A stretch of 64,000 nucleotides of DNA from Euryodendron excelsum (GCA_033060915.1 CM065378.1:38640001-38704000), one strand, 5' to 3'; positions 34,555-47,917 are shown, counted from the first letter of the stretch. The notes: generated from the sequence alone by a model not told the origin. Program-made: numbers and translations.

Positions 34555-36746
34555 TTAACGAAAGCCTAGTCAATGTTTGATCTTCATATTTATGGTGTGT
34601 GAATTTTTAGTAAAGGATAGTAACGAAGTTTCGTTGCGAAATGTGTTGTCAGTAATGGCATAATTAGGTTCTGTGTCGTAAGGATTCAGTTTGTAATTTT
34701 TTTTGGTTTCTTAAGTAATTCACGGATACTATTTTAGTTTACTCAAAGCTGCAATATCTGCCTGCAAGATTTGCTAGTCAAAAAATTGTTTTTCTTCGTT
34801 GTGACTCGAGGGCTTACCTGATGCATTGGCTGCAATATAACATTGACTATCTCTGTTAATTGATGCTACCATATGGTCAAAAGCTTAGCGCACCATCCGG
34901 TCCATGGCTACCCTTAGTAAATAATGTGAAAACAACAGATCTCTTGGTAGAAGCCACCACACCAAATAGGAATGTAGATCTTAGGGCCTTTTTATATCAT
35001 ACTATTGTTGTTATACATCCAAAAAAAAAATCCGTCACTCTATTGTTTAAACACATTAAACACGCACGCACACTTATTTAGAGATGACATACATACTCGT
35101 ACAGTTACTTGTCTACTGTTTATAACATACTTTGTTTTTTTTTTGTTTTTTTTTTTTTTTTCCTGATTGATAACTGTTGGGATGGTTCTTTTTTGCATGA
35201 AAAACATGACTTTTGAGGACATATGTTATGAGCAATTGTTTCACAACTCCAACCCAAGCCTGTGCAAATTAAGGATCATGATCTACCAGTAGCATAGCTA
35301 CCAAAGACCTAATACAGGAAATGGATTGATTACCTGTGGTTATATCCAGAATATCGATAATAGCAGAAGTATAATATATTGTTTGTGCAACTTATCAAAA
35401 ATAATAACAATATAGTGTTTGTGCATTCAAACTAAGTTTTAGTATAAGTGCTTATGTTTTCAAAACATATCCAGTCAAAACCATGAATTACTGTTGCAAA
35501 ATAATGTTTTTGGGTAGTTTTAGTTTGGTCCTATGCAAACCTAAACTTCTTATGGTCCAAATCTCAATTCTAGGGTCTCAAACGTGGTCTCAAATATCAA
35601 AACATAATCAATTACATATTTTTTTTTCAAGCCAAGATCATGAATCTCCAAAAATAGATTTCTAAGTCTCTAACTTAGGATCTCAAATTCTTGAATCCTA
35701 TTCTTTAATTTTCAAAGTATCTAAAGGTCTCTTTACAAGCTTTAATCAATTTAATACATGAAGACAAATATGGTATGGGGATTCCTTACCTTATCTCGAG
35801 CTTCTGTAATTTTTTTAGATTTTTTCTAATTTTTTCCTTCCAACCAAACGCTTCTCTCTTCTTTTCTTTATTTTTCTGCATAATTTTGTTCTTTTCTCTA
35901 CTACTCGTTCTCTCTCCCTCTCATATTAGAAGCATGACACATACACACATATGCACATGACTAGTAAATTGCAAGACAACATGGACAAAATGGACACAAG
36001 TCCCTGACGAAAATGAGAGGGTGTACCCCTTAGTGAGGTTGCACTCTCTCAAACTAATACATAGTCTATTAATTAATCATGATAAAGAACCAATTAATCA
36101 AGTTTTAAACTAATTAGTCTTTTCTTTAAAGTAATCACACTTAAGCCTAATAAACTCTGATTAATACAATAAATCACAATTGAAACTTTTCAAAATTACT
36201 TCTTACAAAAGTGCTTCAAAATCCAATTAATATTAAGTGAGTTTAATTAAGTACCTCGATTAGAGTATTGGAAAACATCTATAGCATGAAAAAGCAAATT
36301 TTAACCAATTGTAAACAATTCCTAATCCAACATATACATCTATACAACTTTACTCAACTCAAGCAATCAAGATATATTCAATTCACAACCTAAGTATAAC
36401 TAAACACATCTAACACCTATTTAAATGCATGTGAAGGAATGCAAAAGTTCAAACGTTACCAATTAGGTTGGATTTTTGAAATCACTGATATCTTATTGCA
36501 ACTTCATGTAGGGAAACAACTGATATCTTATTGCACCTTCACGTAGGGAAGCACATTTATTTTAGAACAATTTCAAGCCTCACGATACTCAAATGCTAGC
36601 TTTTCAATTTTCTGTTAATTCTATTTTATTGTTCATCATATTGTTATTATTATGTTTAATTTTTTTTATTTTAATCTCTATTTCATTTGTTTAATCTAAA
36701 ATTACATGTTGAACATTGTATTGTATTTCCAATATCTATACTATCT
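34555..36746. other. 3' flank of the ankyrin gene, left copy of a tandem duplication
   Basis: 34560-35290 matches the flank of the broken paralog (23440-24190). From about 35090 the sequence also matches 37990-38364 and then 52127 onward, giving a diverged direct duplication of the flank. No gene is supported; frames such as 35775-35960 are pyrimidine-rich low complexity. T runs lie at 35135-35161. Confidence 0.65.
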
Positions 36747-37064
36747 TCTTTTTTTTTTTTTTTGAAAAAGAACCAATTACTTAACAACTCTTTAAAAGAG
36801 GAAGTTAACTGTAGGTATACAAACACACAAATATACCAAGAGTTGTCCGATGTGGGGCAAGCCCCCAGCCCAAACGCGAACATGAGCCTAAGCCTAGACC
36901 CCCGAGGGGAGCCCACTTGTAGCAATTGGTAGAAGGCAGCATGACACAAGTAGTTTTTTTTTTTTAACAGAACCAATCACTTAATAACTCTTTAAACGGA
37001 GAAGTTAAGTGTAGGCAAACACACACACACACACCAAGACTTGTCTAATGTGGGACATATCATT
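36747..37064 (-). mobile_element. Dimeric poly(A)-tailed retroposon (SINE-like)
   Basis: This 318-bp insert is flanked by ACTATCT (36740-36746, 37065-37071) and is absent from the duplicated copy at about 53460. On the minus strand it ends in a long A run. It contains two related halves: each begins with a CCCACAT(T/C)(A/G)GACAA block and ends TTGGTTCT plus A run (plus-strand 36769-36858 and 36966-37057). The halves are joined by about 100 bp of GC-rich linker. I see no clear tRNA-type A or B box. The frames on both strands here are not genes. Confidence 0.6.
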
Positions 37065-38364
37065 ACTATCTCATACGTATAATTTCGGCACAAACATCTT
37101 CCTGGTTTGCATTAGAAGTGACTTCTCTTGATTGGATGAGACTTCGGGATGAATAAAGTCTAAATGCTGAAACAAAAAAGTTTAGTAGTTAGATAGTACT
37201 GAATGTTCAGTAGTAATTCCTATTAAATGGTAATACGTGATGAGGGAAAAGTTCTATTTCTCCATCAGTGTTTTTTTTTTTTTTCTTGTCTTAGTATCAC
37301 CATCTGTAGTTGTTAGAGAGAGAGAGATGAGATCTGGGTGTTGAAGTTTTTGGAAAATTGATATGCCATATGGCAACAAAGAATTGGGTTATTATAATTA
37401 TTGAAGTTATTAATTATTTCAATTATTTTTTATAGAAAGTGGAATAAAATACCTTTTAAGGCCACATGTTTGGCACGTGGTCAATTTCCGTTTGTTTAAG
37501 AATATGTAGGTGACGATGGGGTGATGCTACTTAGTCGAAAATATAAAGAGTTAGACTATCATAATTAAAAATATAAGAATCAAAATAAAATTTTTGGTGA
37601 AAGTTCTAAATATATTTAACTCAATCTTTTTTTATTCCATTTAACCACCTCATTCATATAAAATATATATATATATGATTTGGGCTAATAAAAATGCAAC
37701 AAACATTCTTATATCAAATCCATCCAATCACCTATTTGGCCAGATAAAACTTTTGGACACCCAAATAATATTACTTTAAACACCAAGCGAATATCTAATG
37801 GTTTCTCCACTGGAATGATTGAGGTGGATAACATTTCATATCATTGCTAACGAATCCGCATCTCCCAGGTCAACCTTAAAAATAAGTTGAAATAAACTCA
37901 ATCAAGCTGAGGTCGTTCAAAATAGGGCCAAATTTGATCTGGTTTGACATCAATCCAACTATTTTTGGGCCTTCATTAGGTTGTTCTACTGTCCATACAC
38001 TCATACCTCTTGTCTACTGTTTATAATAATATACTATGTTTTTTTTTTAGAGTGATAACGGTTGGGATGGTTTTTTTGCACGAAAAACAAGACTTTTGAG
38101 GACATATGTTGTGAGCAACACGACTCCAACCCAAATTAAGGATCATGATCTGTCAATAGCATATATCAAAAACTGAACACAGAAAATAAGTTGATTACTA
38201 GTGAATACATCCATAATAGTGATAATAGCGAAAGCATAATATATTATTTATGCATTCAAACTAAGTTCCAATATAAGTACTTATGTTTCTAACACATATC
38301 AAGTCAAAACCATGAATTACTGTGGCAAAATAATGTTTTTTTTTTATAGTTCTAGTTTGATCCT
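37065..38364. other. Intergenic; left arm of the second flank copy from about 37990
   Basis: 37072-37270 still matches 53480-53640. 37270-37990 shows nothing I recognise, apart from a T run (37270) and a short GA run (37316). 37990-38364 matches 35090-35520 and is the left arm of the duplicated flank interrupted by the Athila element. Confidence 0.55.
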
Positions 38365-39776
38365 TGATTGTGTTTCAAAAGTGCGATTATAAGGCTTTAA
38401 TTAGTACTTTGTTAGTATTAGTATATGATTATATATATCTTTTTGGTTATGTTTTGATATTAATTGAGTTTATAACACTTTATGTAGGTTTTGAGCTTAA
38501 ATGGAATGATTTCGAATGTAATTTGATCATAGGTTTCAAGATGTTGCTATCAAGGTACAAGCTGCTGAAGCATGCAAAGCTGAAACTTTGGAAGCCCATA
38601 TCTCGCGAACCAGAAAGGCTATTCAGGTTCATGATATGTTGATTTCATATAATTTTTTGAGACCTACAACTTTCATGAAATGACCCAGTCTATCTGAGCA
38701 CTCAGTAGAAATTGTCCGTACGACTGACGACGGAATATATAGATTAATTCACTTTTTAGTTAGATATAGATTAGTAAGTAGTGGAATAGGTTTAGGAATT
38801 CTATGTTCTGAAGAAGGAGAAGAATTCTAGGGTTTTTTCTAGGATTTGGAAGGAAGAATCATCCAATCCTTTTGGAAGCTATGAATCTTTTCATTTTTCA
38901 AGGAAGCATCTTAATCTTTAGTTTTCTTTCTTGTTCTTATTGTGAATTTCAGATTATATTTCTTTAATGCAGTGTTTTATTTCTTTAATTATTGTTTCCA
39001 TTCTTGCAATATTTATCATGTTTTTCAGTAGCTAAATCCATTCTTGCTATGGATTGAGAAAGTAAATAGGTTACAAGTAGAGATTCAAGATAATTATTTA
39101 TTTTCCAAGGTTTCAAGATCTTGGATCAAGATTCATTTTCTTGCCCATAAATATCTTCGAAAATAATATTCTTGATCATATCTAGCATGTATGTATAGAC
39201 TGATTTGTAAGTAGGGATACGTATATCTAGAATTTCTGATAAGGATATTGATTATAATTGCATATATGTTCCTATTAAGAGTACTTTAGAAATCTACTGT
39301 TCTTGATTAAGCTTCAAACATACCTTGTAGACAGGTTTATAAACTGGGATAGGTATATATGGGACCCTGGTATGAACATTAGTAAATAACTGAATATCCA
39401 CTCCAAAAAGGTAATCGAATCTTGAGTTTCTTTAATCAAAACTATTTTGGAAACTTACCTGTAGGCATATTACTGGATCAACCCTATCAAGACCTTTTTA
39501 TAATATTTGAATACATCCTTAAAAATTTGTTTAATTTTATTATCTGATAATTTAGATCAATCATCTCCAACAATTGATTTTTATTTTCTTTTTGGAAGCT
39601 TTCCTATGATTTTAATTGACTCTGAGCTCGTTATTATTTTGTTCTGATTGTAGACCTTGCCAGATTAAGTTTATTTCTTGTGTTCCCTATGGATCGACCT
39701 TGGATTTACCGAGATATTATTACTGTATCGCAACCGCACACTGGCGGAGATAAATTGCACTATTCAGAAGCGATAA
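38365..39776 (+). repeat. 5' LTR of the Athila-like element
   Basis: This LTR aligns throughout with 50691-52121. It begins TGATTGTG where the 3' copy has TGTAATTGTG, and ends GCGATAA versus GTGATCA. Differences are scattered but few, so it is younger than the Tat element. The 92-codon frame at 38364-38642 is inside the LTR and also partly open in the other LTR; it is not supported as a gene. Confidence 0.88.
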
Positions 39777-39781
39777 GTTTT

Positions 39782-39799
39782 TGGCGCCGTTGCCGGGGA
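39782..39799 (+). other. Primer binding site of the Athila-like element
   Basis: TGGCGCCGTTGCCGGGGA, five bases after the LTR, is the classic plant gypsy primer site of the Athila and Tat groups. Confidence 0.88.
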
Positions 39800-40304
39800 C
39801 TCTACAAAGCAAATAAGCTAAGGTAAGAAAAACAAACAGGGCAAAAATAAAAATAAACAAGAACAAAAACAAAGCAAACGAACTCGAGAGAAATTGATTC
39901 CTGCAGAAATAGCTTCACCATTAAACTACAACAACGAGAAAATTCAATCGCTCAATTGGGTAATCTCATTCCATCCCTACTATCTATGAACATATTAGAT
40001 TTTCTTTTCTTTATTTTACTAGTTTCTTTTAGATAAATTTTATATTTGTTTACAGGAGGTTTAGGGTTTAATTGCAAATTAATGGATATTTTATGTGGAG
40101 ATTGCTGGTTCGGTTGAAAATTTAAATTAAATATTGTTTATCTCTACTTCACTGTTGTGGCAGATTGGTGCATTTATGTGCATTGCATTGCATGTCAGTT
40201 TGGCCAAGGGACAATACACATAGACTTTTGAGAACAACCCCACCTGTTTACGCCACTCGGTCTAGAGTTTTTTTTATACTATACCAATACCTATAGACTT
40301 TGAC

Positions 40305-41715
40305 ATGGCCCACTTACTAGGGGATGATGGAAATATAGATGGGGGTAATAAAATACAACCCCCACAAGCCCAAGTACGTGCACCACAACAGAGAACTAGA
40401 AGAGATTATCTAAATCCACAAAGACAGACTCCAAACTCTTGTATTATATTACCTCCTGACCAAAATGCATTCCATCTTAAGTCAGGTATCATGTAATTAA
40501 TCACACATTTTCATGGGATGGATTCTGAAAATCTATATACCCATCTTAAAGCGTTTGAAGAGGTCTGTAACATGTGCTTTGATAATACCTGCTCTGTCGA
40601 GGCCATCCGTCTTAAATTGTTTCCATTCTCATTAAAGGATAAAGCTAAAATTTGGTTAAATTCTTTGAGGCCAAGGTCTATTCCATCATGGGATATTCTT
40701 CAGGCTGAATTCCTAAAAAAGTTCTTTCCTGAGCACCGCACAGAGGCAATTCGTCACCAAATTTCACAATTCACTCCTTTTAAAAATGAAACATTTTACC
40801 ATAGTTGGGAGAGATATAAAGAACTTTTGAATTCGTGTCCTCATCATGGACAAGACCCATGTAGGTTGGTTAGTACTTTTTTTTCTGCCTTGACTCCCGA
40901 ACTCAAAAGGTTTATGGAGACAATGTGCAATGGTTCTTTCTATGATAAATCTCCAGAAGAAGCTTATGATTTCTTCGACTTTCTAGTTGATAACGCGATA
41001 GATTGGGACACCACAAGGACTAAAAATCCCAAGATTAGAAACAACTAAAGGACAGGCACCATATATCCATTAAGGCATTTAGATGAGGATAATTCAAAGA
41101 TAGTCACATTGACCAAGCGATTAGAGGCCCTAGAAATGAAAAAAATTGCAGCAGTTGAGAGTGAAACCCAAGTTAATTGTAGTGTGTGCGATAGTAATGA
41201 GCATAGGACAGATCTTTGTCCCACAATTCCAGCCTTTAAGGAAGTGTCGCATGGTCAAGTAAAGGCTATGGCCCATTATAGTAAACCACCACAGGCCCCA
41301 CAAGGACAAGGAAACCCATATGCACCTACATATAACCCAAGGTGGAGGAACCATCCCAACTTCAGTTGGAGGAATGATGGTAACTCAGCACTCCAACAAT
41401 TTCAACACTCACAGCAATTTAATGCCCCCCTAATCAATACCAAACACAAGGTCAACAATTTTCAACACCAACAACAAATGTGTACAGACCACCTCCTCTA
41501 AAGCCTATAGAGGATCCTTTGACCCAATTCATACAGGTACAACAAGCAACTAATGCTAGACTTGATAAATCCATAGAAGAGTTAAAAACTTTATTTGCTC
41601 AATCACTAACTAAAGAGAAAGGCACATTCCCTGCACAACCATTACCCAACCCTAATAAGCAAGCTCATGGTGTAGAGATAAATCCAAATTCACCAAATCA
41701 TGAGCAAGTTTAAGC
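40305..41715 (+). pseudogene. Athila-like gag
   Basis: ATG 40305 opens a frame that continues, with stops at 40494 and 41046, to about 41500. It then shifts frame (41480-41713). The capsid-like core is clear: LYTHLKAFEEVCNMCFDN, RLKLFPFSLKDKAKIWLNSL, AEFLKKFFPEHRTEAIR, and ETFYHSWERYKELLNSCPHH. A zinc-knuckle-like CSVCDSNEHRTDLC lies at about 41180-41222. The Q- and P-rich tail is normal for Athila gag. In a live element it forms the particle; here the first stop (CAA to TAA type) already truncates it. Confidence 0.88.
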
Positions 41716-42951
41716 AGTAACCACCTTAAGGTGCGGAAAAGCCATTAATAAATCTTTTCCAAGTAAAGAGTATGTACCTAGGGAGGGCACTAGCGAGAGA
41801 GTAGAAAAAACATCAGAAGAGGATAGAAACAAACCTAAAGAGGTAGTGGAAGAGTTAGGAAAGAAGCCTAGGGAAGATGAGTCTAGAGATAAATCAGCGG
41901 ACATTGACAAAGAGGATTTGTCACGTGTTCCATTTCCTCATAGATTAGCCAAACCGAAACATGAACTAATAAATTTTGAAATTTGTAAGGTATTCAAGCA
42001 AGTGAAAATCAATATTCCATTCCTAGACGCCATTAAGCAGATCTCGTCATATGCAAAGTTCTTAAAGGACTTGTGCACCATTAAGAGATGGCTCACTGTA
42101 AGAGAAGCCTCTTTTCTGAATCAAGAAGATAGAGAGGTTCTACAAGTAAATCTTCCACCAAAATACAATGACCCAGGGAGTCTGACCATCCCATGCATAA
42201 TTGGAGATTATAGGGTTGATAATGCTTTGCAAGATCTAGGATCTAGTATGAACTTGCTACCTTATTCTATTTAGCAACAGTTAGGGCTAGGAGAGTTAAA
42301 ACCTACTAGAATCACCCTTCAATTAGTTGATCGTTCGATTAAGATTCCTAGGGGCATAGTGGAAGATGTGCTTATCTAAGTGGATAAATTCTACTTCCCA
42401 GTTGATTTTGTAGTGTTAGACACTGTAGGGAACTTAAATGATCATTCTCCTATCTCAGTCATTTTAGGTCGTCCCTTCTTAGCAACATCCAATGCTATTA
42501 TTCGTTGTAGGGGCGGAGAGTTAAACTTATCCTTTGAAAACATGACTGTAGATATGAACATCTTCCATACGGGTAAGAAACTGGGAGAGTGTGAAGACAT
42601 CAAGGAGCTAAGCATGATAGGTATTCTAGTACAAGAACATTTTAATAGAGAATTCATGACAAATCCATTTGAGAGAGCCTTAATCCAGAATGAGCAAATA
42701 AAGTGTTTAGAAGAAATAGTGATAAATGAGGAAGCAGCGGAGTGCATTCGTCTTATTTCTGTGAGTCATTGGACCCAATGTGTTGAGCCATTAGGGCTCA
42801 ATGCTTGTAAACCTGAACCATTAGAAGTGGATGCTCCTATTTCAGAGCGAAAGCCATTGCCATCTACTCTTAAATATATTTTTTTAGGCAATGGTGAATC
42901 TTGCCCAGTAGTGATATCTTCTAGCCGTCTGAAGGCCAAGATGATCGATTG
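41716..42951 (+). pseudogene. Athila-like protease region
   Basis: One frame with stops at about 41713, 42274 and 42379 encodes VPFPHRLAKPKHELINFEI, a helical connector, and the aspartic protease block DNALQDLGSSMNLLPYSI (about 42220-42271). DLGSS stands where DLGAS-type active sites usually are. SVILGRPFLATSNAIIRC (42459-42512) is the conserved protease C-terminal block. The region ends at 42952, where the frame shifts into RT. Confidence 0.85.
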
Positions 42952-44441
42952 AAGAATGTGCTTTTAAAATATCGCAAAGCCATAGGGTGGTCAATTGCTG
43001 ATTTACATGGTATTAGCCCATTAGTTTGCACACATCGCATATACTTAGAGGAAGAGGCTAAACATGTTAACCAAATGCAAAGGCGATTGAATCCGAATAT
43101 GAAAGAAGTAGTTAGAGGAGAAGTTTTGAAACTTCTCAATACGGGTATTATTTACCCAATAGCAGACTCTAGGTGGGTGAGCCCTACCCAAGTGGTCCCT
43201 AAAAAGTTTAGAGTAACAGTGGTGAAAATTGCAAAGATGAATTAGTACCAACTAGGATCCAAATAGGATGATGTATGTGCATCGACTATAGACGTCTCAA
43301 TGCCGTCACCACCGAAGACCACTTTCCATTATCATTCCTTGATCAAGTCATAGAGCGGGTGTCGGGTAGAGCTTATTATTGTTTTTTGGATGGGTACTAG
43401 GCCTACAATCAAATCAAAATAGCCCCAGAAGATCAAGATAAAAGTACCTTTATTTATCCTTTTGGCACGTATGCTTATAGAAAAATGCCTTTTGGTTTGT
43501 GCAATGTACCAGCCACTTTCCAAAGATGCATGATGAGTTTATTTAGTGACATGGTAGAAAGAATCTTGGAAGTTTTTATGGATAATTTTTCTGTCTATGG
43601 GAACACATATGACCAATGCCTAGAAAATTTGGAAAAAGTTTTGCAAAGATGTAAGGAAACCAATTTGGTCCTTAATTGGGAGAAGTATCATTTTATGGTA
43701 GCACAAGAGATAGTGTTAGGGCACATAATTTCAAATAAGGGGATAGAAGTTGACAAAGCTAAGATTGACCTTATTCATAACCTTCCACCCCCTACAAATG
43801 TTAAAGATGTCCGTTCATTTTTAGGGCACGCCGGGTTTTATCGGTGATTCATTCCAGGTTTTAGTGCTATTTCTCGTCCTATGTGTCATTTGTTATCCAC
43901 AGATGTTCCATTTGAATGGACATCCCCTTGCCAACAAGCTTTTGACAAGCTAAAAGGGCTCTTGACCACTGCACCCATCATGCAAGCCCCCGATTGGTCT
44001 CTACCTTTCGAACTCATGTGTGACGCGAGTGACTTCACTATAGGGGCGGTGCTTGGTCAAATAAAGGATAAGAAACCATATGTCATCTATTATGCTAGTA
44101 AAACTTTAAATGACGCACAAATAAACTACACTACCACCGAGAAAGAGCTTCTTGTTATGGTCTTTGCACTTGATAAGTTTAGATCTTACTTAGTCGGCTC
44201 ACTCGTCATAGTTTATACTGATCATGCCGCACTTAAGTACTTTTTCACTAAATCAGACGCTAAGCCACGACTAATTCGTTGGATTCTACTCCTTCAGGAG
44301 TTTTATATAGAAATTCAGGACAAAAAGAAGGTAGAAAACGTGGTAGTTGATCACTTGTCTCGCCTCCCTCTTGATGGCCGAGACCAAGAAAAATCTCCTA
44401 TTTCGGAATATTTTCTTAATAAACAACTTTTTTCCATCTAG
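42949..44441 (+). pseudogene. Athila-like reverse transcriptase and RNase H
   Basis: The RT starts in one frame (42949-43245, HRIYLEEEAKHVNQMQRRLNP) and shifts near 43255 to another (DYRRLNAVTTEDHFPL, MPFGLCNVPATFQRCM). The active-site box reads FMDN (43575-43586) instead of FMDD, so one catalytic aspartate is lost. RNase H follows (43881-44441) with [36 protein letters not shown] and [11 protein letters not shown], its acidic residues kept. Internal stops at about 43396 and 43845 include a CGA-to-TGA type. Confidence 0.88.
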
Positions 44442-45750
44442 TCTGTTACTCATACTAGTACCCCTTGGTTTGCAAATATAGCTAATTACTTGGCTTCAGG
44501 TAAAATTCCATCTCAATGGTCATCCAATGATAAAAAGAAATTTTTTCGAAATGTTAGAGTTTTCATGTGGGATGACCCATACCTTTATAAGTATTGCCCT
44601 GATCAGGTGACTCAACGTTGTGTACCAAATAATGAATTTCAATTCATAACTAGTTTTTGCCACTCATATGCTTGTGGTAGACATTTCTCCACCAAGAAAA
44701 CAATTGTCAAAGTCCTCCAATGTGGATTTTATTGGCCGACTATGTTTAAAGATGTTCATACATTTTGTACTACTTATGATAGATATCAAAGACTAGGTAC
44801 TCTTACTAAAAGAAATATGATGCCTTTGAATCTCATAACTGTAATCGAAATATTTTATTGTTGGGGCATCGACTTTATAGGGCCGTTTCCTAGTTCTTTT
44901 GGGCATTTATACATTTTAGTGGGTATTGATTATGTATCTAAATAGGTAGAAGCAGTAGCATCCCGGACAAATGATCACCCAGTGGTGATCAAATTTCTAA
45001 AATAAAATATCTTTTCAAGATTTGGGATGCCGCGTGTGATTATAAGTGATGGTGGAACTTATTTCTGTAATAGACCCGTTGGGGTCCTGATGCATAGATA
45101 TGGAGTGCTTCACAAAGTCAGAACGCCCTACCACCCACAAACCAGTGGCCAAGTAGAACTCGCCAATAGGGAAATTAAGCATATATTAGAAAAAACCGTG
45201 AACCCCAACCGTAAGGATTGGTCCTTAAGGTTAGTGGATGCACTCTAGGCGTACCGGATTGCATACAAAACGCAGTAAGGCATGTCACCCTATCGGCTCG
45301 TTTATGGCAAAGCTTGCCAAGTACCCGTTGAGATTCAACACAAAGCTTACTAGGCCATTAAACAAATGAATGAAAACCCCGACGACATCATCGAAAACTT
45401 CAACTCTTACAGTTGGATGGAATACGTAATGATGCATATGAAAATGTATAAATTTCTAAGGTGAATATGAAAGTTCTTCACGACCAACACATTTCTCGAA
45501 AATCTTTTGACATGGTCAAAAGGTCCTTTTATACAACACCCGATCACATTTATTTTTCAAAAAGTTGCGTAGTAAATGGTCGGGACCCTATATAGTGAAG
45601 ATAGTCCACGAAAATGGGGCTATTGAAATTTGAAACCCCACAAACGACAATCAATTCACGGTGAATGGCCATCGTCTAAAGCATTATGTTGAAAATTTTG
45701 TGGCAGAAATAAAGACATTACGTCTCAAAGATCCTCATTTATTAGAGTAA
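44442..45750 (+). pseudogene. Athila-like integrase
   Basis: The zinc-binding N-terminus (about 44655-44790) keeps FYWPTMFKDVHTFC, but the second cysteine pair is changed (CTTYDRYQR). The catalytic core keeps the D, D, E triad contexts GIDFIGPF (about 44866), IISDGGTYF (about 45040) and [11 protein letters not shown] (about 45150). Stops occur at 44943 (TGG to TAG type) and 45001, and several more follow. The C-terminal block KWSGPYIVKIVHENGAIEI and VNGHRLKHYVENF leads to a stop at 45748-45750. There is no chromodomain, as usual for Athila. Confidence 0.85.
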
Positions 45751-45962
45751 TATCCATAGGGGTAATTGTGTATAGCAGTGTTGTTTTATTTATTTTTATT
45801 TTCTTTCCAGTGACCAGTGTGCCTTTTATCACACAAGTTTGTGTCCTTCTCTTTCCTCTTGCGTCCATTGAGGGCAATGTACAAACTAAGTTTTGGGGGG
45901 GGGAGATCAATCTTGTGATGAATTGCACACTTGAGTACTTCTTTATAAAAAAATTTAAAATA

Positions 45963-46175
45963 CTGGCCCGTCCGAACGCCTTTTCACACTTAAAATTTTT
46001 TTCGTAGTCAGAGGAACACAGGCACTGGCCGTCTGGACGCCTTTTGTGCCTTCAAAAATGTTTTAAGCCGATTGTGACAAGCTCACTGGCCATCCGGACG
46101 CCCCCAAATGCCCTATTTTAAGTCGAATGGCACCGTTTTGGACCCCCGTCTGGACACCCCTGCTTTTTTATAAAA
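45963..46175 (+). promoter_or_regulatory. Putative internal promoter with repeated GGACGCC motif
   Basis: Four copies of a motif like CTGGCCGTCTGGACGCC occur at 45963, 46025, 46085 and 46145. The last ends about 10 bases before TATAAAA (46169-46175). The TATA lies about 280 bp upstream of the first env-position ATG (46455). Promoter function is inferred from layout. Confidence 0.45.
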
Positions 46176-46454
46176 ACTCTATGTTTCTCCATTTTGTCTC
46201 ATTCACACACCCACAGAATTCCTGTTTTAGAGAGAGAGAGAGAGAGTCCAGACGAGGCGACGAAGTCCTACTAGTTTGAAGAGTCATGACCCTTCAACTT
46301 CCCGTCTTTTCGTCCTCCAAGGTAACTACACAACCTCTTATGTTCCTTTTCGAACCATTTCCTTTCATATTTATGCTTAGTTAGGATTGGGATTGTGCTA
46401 TAATTGTGATTGTGTGGTGGTGTGTGTTGCGACTTGTTTTGTGAAGTTGTTTTG

Positions 46455-47609
46455 ATGGCACCGAAAAGGAGTAAAAAATCTACTAAAAAGTCTTTGGCCA
46501 TAAAACCCTTTGAACCTGATTATTCTTCGGATTATGACTCAGAAATCTTCATCGGTCGTCAAGCCTATTTAGACTTTAGGAAAACTTGGGCGAGTAAAGC
46601 CGAGGCCGTAGAGCGAAACATAGAACTAGGGAATTTTGGGGGTGGGTTTGCCTTAGAAGCCGAGTTTGAAAGGTGGGGGTGGAATGACCTAGCCGCCTAC
46701 AGGGGGGAATACAATTTAACCCTTTGTGCAGAACTTAAGACTAATATCCGAGTGACTACAAAACTGAGGGTCAAGAGAGGCTGGTGACTTGGGTGAGAGG
46801 AAGAAATATAGTGATTACCACGACCACTTTTTGTCGTCATTATAGGCTTAGGCGTGAGCCTAATGCCGAGTTTTGCCATGGGGTTGGGACCCCGAGCCTC
46901 ACTAAGATGGCATGGGAGATTCTAGAAGATGATCAGTCCTGGGTTAAGGGGAAGACCCAATGTGAGAAAAAAGTATTTAAAAATGAGGTACCTTCCACTG
47001 TTTCTTTTCTCATGCCATAATCTGTTACCCCAGGCCCATTATGCCCAAGTCAGCCTACCCCGAGCCCAGTTAATGTGGGCCATTGGAACCCAAAAGACCA
47101 TAGACTTGCCGAGATATATGTTCCTCAAGCTTTATCATGATGCAACCAATATCACCCGATGGGACAACATTCCATTTGTGTGTATGCTTACCTCCCTGAT
47201 CCTTGAGTTTGGATTCTACCCACCTTCATTTTTTTCAAGAAAATCTTCCATAAGTGCCATTAATATGACTTCTATTCATAAATCAGAAGCACAGTATAGG
47301 AGTCACAAGAAGAAGAGGGTTGAGGATGATGAAGAAGAGGGGGAAGGAGGACCATCGGTTCAGGGAAGGGGCCGTACTGGGCAGTCTTCGTTGGATAAGG
47401 TAGTAGAGATGTTGGAGTTGCAGGCGCTGACGCAACAGCACCACACCCAGCTTTTGGAGGCTCACGCCAACACCTTTGAGACTTTTCAGACGGAGGTTTA
47501 TGGCCGGTTTGATAAGATTGACAAGGAGCAGAAGCGGCATAGCCAGGCTATTGAGGAGCTACAGAGAGAGATATCCCGTTCGGTGTGGGATCCATCCACT
47601 GATATATAG
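46455..47609 (+). pseudogene. Env-position ORF 1 of the Athila-like element
   Basis: ATG 46455 opens MAPKRSKKSTKKSLAIKPF, a basic start, then GRQAYLDFRKTWASKAEAVE. The frame closes at 46787, reopens shifted at 46784-47020 (VRGRNIVITTTTFCRHYRL), and continues at 46929-47609 (LPRAQLMWAIGTQKTIDLPRY). It ends in an acidic stretch and a coiled-coil tail rich in E, K and Q. It resembles the 'putative plant transposon protein' found in the 3' region of plant gypsy elements. I see no convincing signal peptide or membrane helix, so calling it an envelope protein would be unsupported. Confidence 0.6.
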
Positions 47610-47917
47610 TGGATAGTGTTTGGTTGAGTTTAGATCATGTGCATTCAGGATTATTGTATAATTGATCTAAAACTCTTATGTTTTTTTCATGTTTGGATAT
47701 TATGTTTGTGTTTATAAGTTTAGATTGTGTGTCACATGGTGACGGTCTAAAACTCTATGTTAGTTAGAACTATTTGTGTTTGTTTTTTCTTATTTACGTT
47801 AATGGAGTGCTGTTTATCTTAATTTATGTTATGTCATTCCTTTTATTTATTTTATTTTGTTTATTTATTATTATAAGTTTTCTTAAGAACAGGACAAATA
47901 AAGCAATCTTGATAACC

